A stretch of DNA of 64,000 nt from Phycisphaeraceae bacterium (GTDB taxonomy: Bacteria > Planctomycetota > Phycisphaerae > Phycisphaerales > Phycisphaeraceae): the NCBI GenBank assembly GCA_028284155.1, contig JANQSF010000028.1:1-64000 (forward strand), read 5' to 3'. Below, piece after piece: positions 50,301-58,269 of this stretch (positions are counted from its first letter, which is position 1; every line of letters begins with the position of its first letter). A program made the position numbers and the translations under genes. The notes beneath the pieces are model-generated. The model did no database searches, was not told the DNA's origin, and was given only the letters and a program-made list of their open reading frames with translations.

Positions 50301-51602
50301 ATGAATATCCTCGTCATCGGCAGCGGCGGGCGCGAGCACGTGCTCGGTTGGAAACTCAAGCAGTCGCCCCAGTGCGAGAAGCTCTACTTCGCGCCGGGCA
50401 ACGCGGGCACGGCGGGGCTCGGCGAAAACCTGCCCATCAATACCGACACGATCACCACCAAGGTCGTTGACGAGATCGACTACTTCTGCCGGCACAACAG
50501 TGTCGGCCTGATCGTCATCGGCCCAGAAGACCCGCTCTCGCAAGGGTTGGCTGACCGCCTGCAGCACGCCAGCCGCGCGGTGTTTGGCCCGACGAAGGAA
50601 GCCGCGCAGCTCGAAGCCGACAAGGCGTTTTCCAAACAACTCATGCGCGCCGCCAATGTGCCGACGGCCGAGGCGCGCATCTTCACCGACCTCGGCCCCG
50701 CACTGACATTCGTCGAGAATCACGAGACGCCCGTCGTGGTCAAGGCGGCCGGCCTGGCCAAGGGCAAGGGCGTGATCGTTTGCGACGACGCGGAACAGGC
50801 GATCGACGCCGTCAAGCTCATCATGAAAGACAAGGCGTTCGGTGAGGCCGGCGCGTCGATCGTCGTCGAGGAACGACTCACCGGTCAGGAATTGAGCGTG
50901 CTTGCGCTCGTCGATGGGCAGAACATCTTCGTGCTCGACCCGTCGCAGGATCACAAGCAGGTCGGCGAGGGCGACACCGGGCCGAACACCGGCGGCATGG
51001 GCGCGTACTGCCCCACCCCGCTGGTCGACGACGACCTGATGGCGGAGATCGAACGCGAAGTGCTCGTCGGCATAGTCGATGCGCTGCGGCGCGAGGGCAT
51101 CAAGTACCAGGGCGTGCTGTACGCCGGCCTCATGCTCACGCCCGGCGGGCCGAAGACGCTCGAATTCAACTGCCGGTTCGGCGACCCGGAAGTGCAAGCG
51201 CTCATGCCGCGACTGAAGGGTGACCTTGTCGACATCATGGTCGGGACGGCGAACGGCAAGCTCGACGAGGTGAACATCGGCTGGGACGAGCGCTGCTGCT
51301 GCTGCGTCGTCATGTGCTCCGGCGGCTACCCCGGCTCGTACCGCAAGGGCTTACCGATCTCCGGGCTCGAGGAAGCCGCGAAGATGGACGACGTGATCGT
51401 CTTCCACGCGGGCACGGCCATCGACAAGAAGACCGGCGAGGTCGTGACCAACGGCGGGCGTGTACTCAATGTCTGCGCGCTGGGCGACGACCTGGCCGAC
51501 GCCCAGCGCAAAGCCAACGCCGCGTGCGACGTGATTCAATTCGAAGGCGCGTTCTATCGCAGCGACATCGGCGGGCGGGTGATGGGTGGGAACAAAGTGT
51601 GA
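50301..51602 (+). CDS. purD: phosphoribosylamine-glycine ligase
   Basis: ATP-grasp enzyme making GAR from phosphoribosylamine and glycine, step two of purine synthesis. 433 residues, normal length. Landmarks: MNILVIGSGGREHVLGWKL, the GPEDPLSQGLAD loop, KAFSKQLMRAANVPTA, VVVKAAGLAKGKGVIV (ATP), EERLTGQELSVLALVDG, DHKQVGEGDTGPNTGGMGAY and EFNCRFGDPEVQALMPRL. One oddity is CCCC near residue 336, where relatives usually have small hydrophobic residues before the GGYPGSY segment. Other purine genes are not nearby. The stop codon overlaps the start of the next inverted repeat. Confidence 0.95.
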   Translation: MNILVIGSGGREHVLGWKLKQSPQCEKLYFAPGNAGTAGLGENLPINTDTITTKVVDEIDYFCRHNSVGLIVIGPEDPLSQGLADRLQHASRAVFGPTKEAAQLEADKAFSKQLMRAANVPTAEARIFTDLGPALTFVENHETPVVVKAAGLAKGKGVIVCDDAEQAIDAVKLIMKDKAFGEAGASIVVEERLTGQELSVLALVDGQNIFVLDPSQDHKQVGEGDTGPNTGGMGAYCPTPLVDDDLMAEIEREVLVGIVDALRREGIKYQGVLYAGLMLTPGGPKTLEFNCRFGDPEVQALMPRLKGDLVDIMVGTANGKLDEVNIGWDERCCCCVVMCSGGYPGSYRKGLPISGLEEAAKMDDVIVFHAGTAIDKKTGEVVTNGGRVLNVCALGDDLADAQRKANAACDVIQFEGAFYRSDIGGRVMGGNKV

Positions 51603-51723
51603 AGGATAATGGATGAGGGATGAGGGATGAGGTGAAAAACAACCGTGTGGGCCTGCCCGGACACCGCGAAGCGGGGATCAATCCGGACATCGTCCTTCAT
51701 CCATTATCGATCATCCTTCACAC
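51597..51723. repeat. inverted repeat of GGATAATGGATGAGGG words
   Basis: GTGTGAAGGAT and AATGGATGAGGG at 51597-51620 face CCTTCATCCATT and ATCCTTCACAC at 51694-51723, with one 5-nt insertion between the two halves. The left arm includes the purD stop codon. The 70-nt loop holds a short CCGGAC/GTCCGG-type palindrome. Confidence 0.8.
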
Positions 51724-51736
51724 GTAACAGTCGCCC

Positions 51737-51742
51737 TACAAT
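51737..51742 (+). promoter_or_regulatory. -10 element TACAAT, leaderless start
   Basis: TACAAT ends 5 nt before the ATG of the Lon N-domain gene, just after the right arm of the repeat. Confidence 0.55.
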
Positions 51743-51747
51743 CCCCC

Positions 51748-52437
51748 ATGTCCGACCTGCTCACGATCGACTTCGGCGAGCCGATCCCGCTGTTTCCGCT
51801 GCCCAACTGCGTGCTGCTGCCGCACGCGACTGTTCCGTTGCACATTTTCGAACAACGCTACCGCGACATGACGCGCGACGCGCTCGATGACCGTCGACTG
51901 ATCGCGATGGCGACCTTCGAGGGCGACGACTGGAAACACGATTACCAGGGCAAGCCGGACGTTCGGCCGATCGTCTGCATCGGCTACGTCGTGCGTCACC
52001 ATGAGATGGACGACGGACGATTCAACCTGTTGTTGCAGGGCGTCTGCCGCGCCCGCATGCGTGACGAGATCGCACACGACCCGTACCGACTGGCGCTACT
52101 CGAACCGATGGAAACCGACACGCCGATGGAGATCGATATGGACGAGCGGCGCGGCCGACTCGAAACACTGCTCAACGACCCGCTGTTGCAGCAGCTTTCG
52201 TCCGTCAGCGCGATCCAGAATTGGCTCAGCGGCGAGATCCCCACGGCCGTGCTTGTCGACCTGGCAGTGATGACGATGTGTGACGACACCGAGACGCGTT
52301 ACCGCATGCTCAGCGAGACGCGGGCGGGCGCTCGGGCCGACTGGCTCGAAGGCATGCTCGCGCAGACGCGCAAGACGATGCGCATCGCCGACCGGTTCGG
52401 CACCGGCCAATCGCCCGACGGGGTCAACCTCAATTGA
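51748..52437 (+). CDS. Lon N-terminal (LONSB) domain protein
   Basis: 229 residues consisting only of the substrate-recognition domain of Lon-type proteases (PUA-like barrel plus helices): PIPLFPLPNCVLLPHATVPLHIFEQRYRDMTRDAL, then GRFNLLLQGVCRARMRDE and a helical C-terminus. There is no ATPase or protease domain, as in other stand-alone LON-domain proteins of unknown role. It overlaps the next gene by 4 nt, so the two are translationally coupled. Confidence 0.9.
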   Translation: MSDLLTIDFGEPIPLFPLPNCVLLPHATVPLHIFEQRYRDMTRDALDDRRLIAMATFEGDDWKHDYQGKPDVRPIVCIGYVVRHHEMDDGRFNLLLQGVCRARMRDEIAHDPYRLALLEPMETDTPMEIDMDERRGRLETLLNDPLLQQLSSVSAIQNWLSGEIPTAVLVDLAVMTMCDDTETRYRMLSETRAGARADWLEGMLAQTRKTMRIADRFGTGQSPDGVNLN

Positions 52438-53390
52438 CTGTCAGCCGACTCGACCTCGCGCCGACCGCGTTGATCGTCGGCTGTGGCTACGTCGGCACGC
52501 GGCTGGCGGAACGGCTGGTCGACGAGGGCGCGGTCGTTTACGCGACGACGCGCAGCCCGTCGCGCATCGACGCGTTGGCGGCGATCGGTACCCGCCCGCT
52601 CGTGCTGCACGCCGAACGACGCAAGTCGTACGAGGAACTCAAGCCCGTCCTGAATGTTGACTCGCTCGATGTCTACTGGCTCGTGCCGCCGGGCCGAAAC
52701 GTGGACGAACAACCCACACCGCGTCAGGTCGTCATCGACGGGCTGACAAATCTGATAGACGTCCTGCGCGACGCGAACGTGCGACGCATGTTGCTGACCT
52801 CGTCGACCGGGGTGTACGGCCAATCCGACGGCGCGGCCATCGATGTCGACACGCCGTCGCAGCCGAACGACCACCGCGGGCAACTTTTGCTCAACGGTGA
52901 ACAACTGTGGCTCGACGCGGGCGACCACGCGCATGTCGTCCGTCTGGCGGGTCTTTACGGGCCGGGCCGTGTGATCGGCGAAAAGGCGTTACGCGAGGGC
53001 CAACCGATCGTCGGCGACGGCGATGCGTATTTGAATCTCATCCACGTCGATGACGCGGCCGACTTGCTCGTTTCGATCATGACCGCGCCGTCGCCCGGCC
53101 GCGTCGAATTGGGCTGCGACGGGAGCCCGGTCAAACGGATCGACTACTACAGCGAGGTCGCCCGACGGCTGGGTGTTAATCCGCCGAAGCTGGTCCACGG
53201 TGAAGACGTGCTGAAGAAGATGGGCATCGACCCGGCGCGTGTGCGTCGTGCGTCGTCGAAACGGTGTGACCACCGCGTCACATGCGAGCGGACAGGCTGG
53301 CAGCCGCGATTTCGGGACTACCGCGACGGGCTGAACGCGATTCTCCGCGAAGCGTCGTCGGCCACCGCGAGACAAGATGCAAGCGAGTAG
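52434..53390 (+). CDS. extended-SDR NAD(P)-binding protein, YeeZ-like
   Basis: 318 residues starting at TTG 52434, whose TTGA overlaps the previous stop. Rossmann motif GCGYVGTRLAERL near residue 16, then LTSSTGVYG near 121 and VRLAGLYGPGR near 163. The usual Tyr-x3-Lys of SDRs is replaced by LLLNGEQLWL, as in YeeZ-type nucleotide-sugar-epimerase-like proteins, so classical SDR chemistry is doubtful. C-terminal residues 265-318 are basic. Its stop codon TAG doubles as the first three bases of the -10 box of the next gene. Confidence 0.85.
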   Translation: MTVSRLDLAPTALIVGCGYVGTRLAERLVDEGAVVYATTRSPSRIDALAAIGTRPLVLHAERRKSYEELKPVLNVDSLDVYWLVPPGRNVDEQPTPRQVVIDGLTNLIDVLRDANVRRMLLTSSTGVYGQSDGAAIDVDTPSQPNDHRGQLLLNGEQLWLDAGDHAHVVRLAGLYGPGRVIGEKALREGQPIVGDGDAYLNLIHVDDAADLLVSIMTAPSPGRVELGCDGSPVKRIDYYSEVARRLGVNPPKLVHGEDVLKKMGIDPARVRRASSKRCDHRVTCERTGWQPRFRDYRDGLNAILREASSATARQDASE

Positions 53391-53393
53391 AAT
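53388..53393 (+). promoter_or_regulatory. -10 element TAGAAT, leaderless start of the helicase gene
   Basis: TAGAAT ends 6 nt before the helicase ATG and overlaps the upstream stop codon TAG (53388-53390). Confidence 0.55.
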
Positions 53394-53399
53394 GGCAGT

Positions 53400-55748
53400 A
53401 TGAGTGCACGGACGCCTACCGATACCGCTGTTGTGACCGACGACCCCCTCCTGAACGACCTGACCGAGCCGCAGCGTGAGGCCGCGACGCATGTCGACGG
53501 GCCGCTGCTGGTGTTGGCCGGCGCGGGGTCGGGCAAGACGCGGACGATCACCCGCCGCATCGCGCACCTGATCCAGCGCGTGGGCGTCGCGCCGTGGAAT
53601 GTGCTGGCGATCACGTTTACCAACAAAGCGGCGGGCGAGATGCGCGACCGCGTCGCGCAACTGGTCACGGCGGGCCAGGCGCGGGCGACGACGGTGTGCA
53701 CGTTCCACAGCCTGTGCGCCCGCGTGCTGCGTCGCTACGCCGACGAGGCCGACCTGCCGCCGGGTTTCTCGATCTACGACTCGGGCGACCAGCAGCGTGC
53801 GGTCAAGCGCGTGCTCGAACGGCTGGAGATCAGCACGAGCAACTTTCCGCCGAGCAAGGTGCTCGGCACGATCGGCGAGGCCAAACAGAACCTGCTCGAC
53901 GCCGAGACGTACGCATCGCGCGCAGGCGACTTTTACACGCGCAACGTCGCCAAGATCTACACCGGCTATGAGCGGATGCTGCGTGAGAACAGCGCGCTGG
54001 ACTTCGAAGACCTGCTGCTGCGCACGGTGTACCTGATGCGCGAGCACGCCGACGTATTGGCTGAGCTTCGCCAGCGGTACCAGTACATCCTGATCGACGA
54101 GTACCAGGACACGAACCACGCGCAGTTCCTCATCGCGCACGGCCTTGCGAAAGAGCATCAGAACCTGTGCGCGACGGGCGACCCGGACCAGTCGATCTAC
54201 CGCTGGCGGGGCGCGGACATCAAGAACATCCTCGACTTCGAGGAGCACTACCCAGACGCCAAGGTCGTTCGGCTGGAGCAGAACTATCGCTCGACGAAGC
54301 GGATCTGCGCCGCGGCCGATGCGCTGATCCAAAACAACAAACAGCGCAAGCACAAGACGATGTTCACGGAGAACGAGGCGGGCGCACCGATCCGCGTCGT
54401 CACCTGCAACGACGAACGACACGAAGCCCGCGAGGTGATTGAACACTTCCGCGGGTTGCGCGACGAGCACGGGCTGGCGTGGAGCGACATGGCCGTGTTT
54501 TACCGCATCAACTCGCTCAGCCGGGTGATGGAGGACGAGTTGCGCGGTGCGTCGATCCCCTACCAGATCGCCCGCGGCACGTCGTTTTACGAGCGGAAGG
54601 AGATCAAGGACGCGATCGCGTTCCTGCGCGTCATCGCCAACCCGGCTGACGAAATCAACCTCGTGCGCATCGTGAACACGCCGGCCCGCGGGATCAGCAC
54701 CAACTCGGTCAAGTCGATGCAGGCCCACTCGGTCATGAATCGCATGCCGATCGAGTTGGTCATGCGTCAGTCGGTCAACGTCAGCGGGCTGAACACGCGG
54801 GCGGTCAACGCGATCAACAAGTTCATCGCGATGATCGACCGCTGGCGGGCGATCGCCGGGCTGGACAATGCCGTCGCCGCGCCGGCCGACGCACCCGCCT
54901 CGCTGCGCGGGCTGGTCGAGTGCGTGCTGCGCGAGTCCGGGCTGCACGCGCACTACGCGGCCGACAAGGCCGACCCGGACCAGGAACGGCTGGCTAATCT
55001 CGGCGAGTTGGTCAGTTCCGCGCAACAGTTCGAACAGGAGTTCGAGGCTGAGCTTGCGTACGACGACATCCCGGAGCAAGACCGCGTGTCGTACGGCGGC
55101 GCGACGCCGCTCGCTGAGAAGCTGCTGGCATTCCTCGAACGGGTCAGCCTCGTCAGCGATGTCGACGCGGTGGACAACTCAGAAGGCGCTGTCACGCTGA
55201 TGACGTTGCACGCGGCGAAGGGCCTGGAGTTCGGCGCGGTCGCCATGCTCGGTGTCGAAGACGGCCTGCTCCCCCACGAGCGCGCCAACGACAGCCGGGC
55301 CGAGTTGGAAGAGGAACGCCGGCTCTGCTTCGTCGGCATCACACGCGCCATGCGCTTCCTCACGATGAGTCACGCGCAATTCCGCACGGTGTTCGGCCGA
55401 ACGATGCCCACGATCCCCAGCCGCTTCTTCGACGAGTTGCCGCAGGACGACCTGAATCGCATCCGAGCTGAGGGCGACGACGACGCGTGGTCGCCCAGCG
55501 CGGCGCGCGGCGGCGGGTCGTTTGCGCAGCCCGGCGCGAAGCTGGCGCAGCGTTCGTCGTCATACGACGCGCCGAAGCAGTCGCCCTTCTCGCCCGGCAT
55601 GCTGGTGCGTCACGACAAGTTCGGGCTGGGCCGCGTTTTGACCGTCCGCAGCGGGTCGGGCGGCACGCGGGTGCAGGTGCAGTTCAACACGGCCGGCACG
55701 AAAACACTCGTGCAGGAATATGCCAAACTTGAGATCGTTGAGTTATGA
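53400..55748 (+). CDS. pcrA: ATP-dependent 3'-5' DNA helicase, UvrD/PcrA family
   Basis: Superfamily 1 helicase of nucleotide excision repair and replication restart. 782 residues. Motif I AGAGSGKT at 40-47, motif Ia ITFTNKAAGEMRDR, motif II DEYQDTN near 233, motif III GDPDQSIYRWRGA, motif IV RLEQNYRSTKRI, motif V TLHAAKGLEFGAVAMLGVEDGLLPH and motif VI EERRLCFVGITRAM. The C-terminal tail SPGMLVRHDKFGLGRVLTV...VQVQF is the PcrA-type Tudor-like RNA-polymerase-binding domain. Complete and normal. It overlaps the convergent membrane-protein gene by 6 nt. Confidence 0.95.
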   Translation: MSARTPTDTAVVTDDPLLNDLTEPQREAATHVDGPLLVLAGAGSGKTRTITRRIAHLIQRVGVAPWNVLAITFTNKAAGEMRDRVAQLVTAGQARATTVCTFHSLCARVLRRYADEADLPPGFSIYDSGDQQRAVKRVLERLEISTSNFPPSKVLGTIGEAKQNLLDAETYASRAGDFYTRNVAKIYTGYERMLRENSALDFEDLLLRTVYLMREHADVLAELRQRYQYILIDEYQDTNHAQFLIAHGLAKEHQNLCATGDPDQSIYRWRGADIKNILDFEEHYPDAKVVRLEQNYRSTKRICAAADALIQNNKQRKHKTMFTENEAGAPIRVVTCNDERHEAREVIEHFRGLRDEHGLAWSDMAVFYRINSLSRVMEDELRGASIPYQIARGTSFYERKEIKDAIAFLRVIANPADEINLVRIVNTPARGISTNSVKSMQAHSVMNRMPIELVMRQSVNVSGLNTRAVNAINKFIAMIDRWRAIAGLDNAVAAPADAPASLRGLVECVLRESGLHAHYAADKADPDQERLANLGELVSSAQQFEQEFEAELAYDDIPEQDRVSYGGATPLAEKLLAFLERVSLVSDVDAVDNSEGAVTLMTLHAAKGLEFGAVAMLGVEDGLLPHERANDSRAELEEERRLCFVGITRAMRFLTMSHAQFRTVFGRTMPTIPSRFFDELPQDDLNRIRAEGDDDAWSPSAARGGGSFAQPGAKLAQRSSSYDAPKQSPFSPGMLVRHDKFGLGRVLTVRSGSGGTRVQVQFNTAGTKTLVQEYAKLEIVEL

Positions 55749-56555
55749 CGACGCGGGCGGGTCGTCTGACGGGGCGATGTCTTCGACCGGCGGGCGCTCA
55801 TGCGGCACGGCAGGCGGCGCGGCTTCGCCGACGTTCGCCCGGCCCTCCGCCGCGACCTCGTTCTGCCACTGGCCGAGGATGATCATCTTCTGCCAGATCT
55901 TGCGCGACAGGCCGGTCGTCAGGTTCTCGATCGAATCGATCGCGTCGAGCACTACGGCGTCGTGAACGCCCTGCGAGTAGATGCCCGCGACCTTGCCCAG
56001 CAGCGCGAGCAGTTCGCTGCAGTAGTCGAGATACCGGCTCAACTCGAACGGCGACAGGTTGTCCGTCGGAGACGAGGCCGTGCGCTTGTGCGGGCGCAGG
56101 ACGCGCTCCGGGTCTTTCGTGAGCTGGTGCATGTCGATGATGTGCGACAGCTCGCGCAGGTCTTCGATTTCGGTCAGCATCTTCTTACGCTTCATCCGGT
56201 TCTCGACCGTGATGAGGAAGATGATGGCGGCGCCGATGAAGACGCTGGCGCTGATCCCCGCTTCGACGCCCTGCACCGCGTCCCAGCCCGTGTTCAATTC
56301 GAACGATCCATCGAGCAAAACCGCCACGGACGCCGCGACGACCGAAATCAGCAGCAGCAGCAGTATCGCAACGCCCAACCGCAAGAGGATGTTCGGCCGA
56401 CGTGCCGTTTGGGATCGGGACTGCGCCTTGTCCGCAACCTTGTGCACCTGCAACGACACCTGCGACAGCCCCGAATCCGGAAACCGCTCGGCGATCCGGC
56501 GGTTCAGCCGATCGATGGTCTTGATGATCTTTTGTGCGTCCAGGTGCGGGAGCAT
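55743..56555 (-). CDS. hypothetical membrane protein
   Basis: 270 residues, no family recognised. Two transmembrane helices: LLRLGVAILLLLLISVVAASVAVLL near 58-82 and ISASVFIGAAIIFLITV near 99-115. Between them is an outside loop of about 16 residues (GSFELNTGWDAVQGVE). The C-terminal half is cytoplasmic and helical (LSRYLDYCSELLALLGKVAGIYSQGVHDAVVLDAIDSIENLTTGLSRKIWQKM), ending in a Pro/Ala/Asp-rich tail. Good codon use and a consistent start at 56555 support a real gene. It is convergent with pcrA. Confidence 0.72.
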   Translation of the reverse strand: MLPHLDAQKIIKTIDRLNRRIAERFPDSGLSQVSLQVHKVADKAQSRSQTARRPNILLRLGVAILLLLLISVVAASVAVLLDGSFELNTGWDAVQGVEAGISASVFIGAAIIFLITVENRMKRKKMLTEIEDLRELSHIIDMHQLTKDPERVLRPHKRTASSPTDNLSPFELSRYLDYCSELLALLGKVAGIYSQGVHDAVVLDAIDSIENLTTGLSRKIWQKMIILGQWQNEVAAEGRANVGEAAPPAVPHERPPVEDIAPSDDPPASS

Positions 56556-56564
56556 GGTGCGGGG

Positions 56565-56570
56565 AGTTTA
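56565..56570 (-). promoter_or_regulatory. -10 element TAAACT, near-leaderless start
   Basis: On the minus strand TAAACT ends 9 nt before the ATG at 56555. No Shine-Dalgarno is seen in those 9 nt. Confidence 0.5.
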
Positions 56571-56624
56571 GCGAAACTCACGCCCGCTGTGTACCGCGCC
56601 GTTGGAGCGTATGCCTGTACAACC

Positions 56625-56751
56625 CCCTCTCCCCGTGGGAGAGGGTTGGGATGAGGGTTGCGCGCGACGACGTCGCCGCCGACAAGTGATGCACCGGCTG
56701 CGCGAACCCTCACCCGGCGGCGAAGCCGCCGACCTCTCCCAACGGGAGAGG
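56625..56751. repeat. compound palindrome with CCTCTCCC/GGGAGAGG hairpins
   Basis: Hairpin 1 at 56625-56645 (8-bp stem CCCTCTCC/GGAGAGGG), hairpin 2 at 56716-56730 (GGCGGC gaa GCCGCC), hairpin 3 at 56733-56751 (8-bp stem CCTCTCCC/GGGAGAGG). In addition TGAGGGTTGCGCG near 56652-56664 is roughly complementary to CGCGAACCCTCA at 56701-56712. It fills the gap upstream of the membrane-protein gene and ends 15 nt from the DUF1501 stop. Confidence 0.82.
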
Positions 56752-56765
56752 TTGCGCAGAAGATC

Positions 56766-58175
56766 TCACATGAGATTGGGGATCGGCGCACCGGCGTCGA
56801 TCGCCGCGTACACGTCGCGCGGGATGTCCTGCCGCAAGCGCAGCTCGCCCAGGTCGAACAGCGTGTGCATGACGGTGGCCAGCACTTGCCTGGTCGATAC
56901 CGGGTCTTTCTTCGGTACGCTGGCCGTGCGGTCCGACTCGCCGATGACCTGACCCATGTTCAGCCCGCCGCCGGAGAACGCGAGCGTACAGAGGTTGCCC
57001 CAGTGGTCGCGGCCGCCCTTTTTGTTGATCTTGGGCGTTCGGCCGAACTCGCCGGTGACGACCAACAAGACCTTCTCGCTCAGCCCGCGCGCGGCGAGGT
57101 CTTCGATGAACGCGCTAACGGCCTTATCCACGGCCGGGCCGAGCAGCGGCATGCCGTCGTCGACGCCGAACGCATTGCCGTGCATGTCCCAACCCGCGCT
57201 GGTCACCGTAACAAAACCCGCGCCGTACTCGACCAGTCGGCGGGCCATGAGCATCTGCTTACCCAGCGACACGGGCGATTGTCGGAGCAGGTTCTTGTTC
57301 TTCTTTTTGTAAAGCCACTTGGGGATGTCGAACTCCGACGTGTCGTACCGCGCGACGGTCGCCTTGTCTTCCTTCGACAGGTTGAATGCGTCGGCCACGC
57401 CGCCGAGGATCACATCCACGGCCTGCTGCTGGAATCGGTCGGCCCCGTCGAGCGCGCCGGTCTGGTCGATCTCGCGCTTGATGCCGTCGAGTTTCTTGAG
57501 CAGTGACTTGCGGTCGCCGAGCCGGTTCTGCGCGACGCGCAGCTTCATGTTCTCGATCACCTGCCCGCCGCTGCTGGGGTCGAACGCCTTGAACGCAGGC
57601 GGCAGGTCGCCGATCTGCGTCACGCGGTCGGCCGGGCCGCCGATGGTCTTGTACTTCTTCGCGTCGATCGCGGGCGGGCGGACGATGCTGTGCAGTGGCA
57701 GGCCGGTTTTCGGGTTGCTGATGCCGACGACACGTGAATAGAGCGAGCCCATACAGGCGCCGGTCGCGTTGCCGCCGGAGGCCACGTGGTGCGACGCCGA
57801 CGCGTGGCTGCCGTTGCCGTGGCGGTACGAACGCACGACGGCGAGTTTGTCGGCCATGCCGGCCAATCGTTTGAAGTGGCTGCCGAACGTCACGCCCGGC
57901 AGGTTCGTCTTCACCTCGCCGAACATCGCGCGGTATTCCGACGGCGCGGTCATCTTCGGGTCGAACGTCTCGATGTGCGTCGGCCCGCCCTGCAGGAACA
58001 GGACGACGACGGCCTTGTCTTTCACGCCGATACCGAGCTCCGAAGCGTGAGCCTTCGTTGCGAGCAAGCCGGGCAACGTCATGCCGCCCAGACCGAGCGC
58101 CCCGACCTGCAACATCTCCCGCCGCGTATGCCCTTCGCAATCCTTGCTCTGGCCGCCGGTTAGCAATGTCAGCAT
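56766..58175 (-). CDS. DUF1501 family protein, Tat-exported (third copy)
   Basis: 469 residues. Tat-type signal with HTRREMLQVGALGLGGMTLPGLL, then AVVVLFLQGGPTHIETFDPKMTAPSEYR near 55, YRHGNGSHASASHH near 125, FVTVTSAGWDMHGNAFG and VVTGEFGRTPKINKKGGRDHWG. The last segment with Arg-Asp-His is the conserved C-terminal site of this sub-family. Unlike the other two copies it has no DUF1549/DUF1553 partner visible; it follows a DUF885 peptidase gene by 94 nt. GGAG lies 8 nt before the ATG at 58175. Confidence 0.9.
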   Translation of the reverse strand: MLTLLTGGQSKDCEGHTRREMLQVGALGLGGMTLPGLLATKAHASELGIGVKDKAVVVLFLQGGPTHIETFDPKMTAPSEYRAMFGEVKTNLPGVTFGSHFKRLAGMADKLAVVRSYRHGNGSHASASHHVASGGNATGACMGSLYSRVVGISNPKTGLPLHSIVRPPAIDAKKYKTIGGPADRVTQIGDLPPAFKAFDPSSGGQVIENMKLRVAQNRLGDRKSLLKKLDGIKREIDQTGALDGADRFQQQAVDVILGGVADAFNLSKEDKATVARYDTSEFDIPKWLYKKKNKNLLRQSPVSLGKQMLMARRLVEYGAGFVTVTSAGWDMHGNAFGVDDGMPLLGPAVDKAVSAFIEDLAARGLSEKVLLVVTGEFGRTPKINKKGGRDHWGNLCTLAFSGGGLNMGQVIGESDRTASVPKKDPVSTRQVLATVMHTLFDLGELRLRQDIPRDVYAAIDAGAPIPNLM

Positions 58176-58269
58176 GTTGAGGCTCCTGCGGGGTCTATCG
58201 GTCTATTGGCCGATGGGCGGCCAAGGTTTCGGCGCATGCGCGTCCCGAGCGACGCGGCTGAATGGGCGG

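Noticed and set aside
49482-51197. 571-codon antisense frame opposite purD and the HTH/EF-hand gene
   Set aside because: Overlaps two supported genes and reads through an intergenic repeat.
52989-55079. 696-codon antisense frame opposite the helicase
   Set aside because: Shadow of pcrA, whose seven helicase motifs are on the plus strand.
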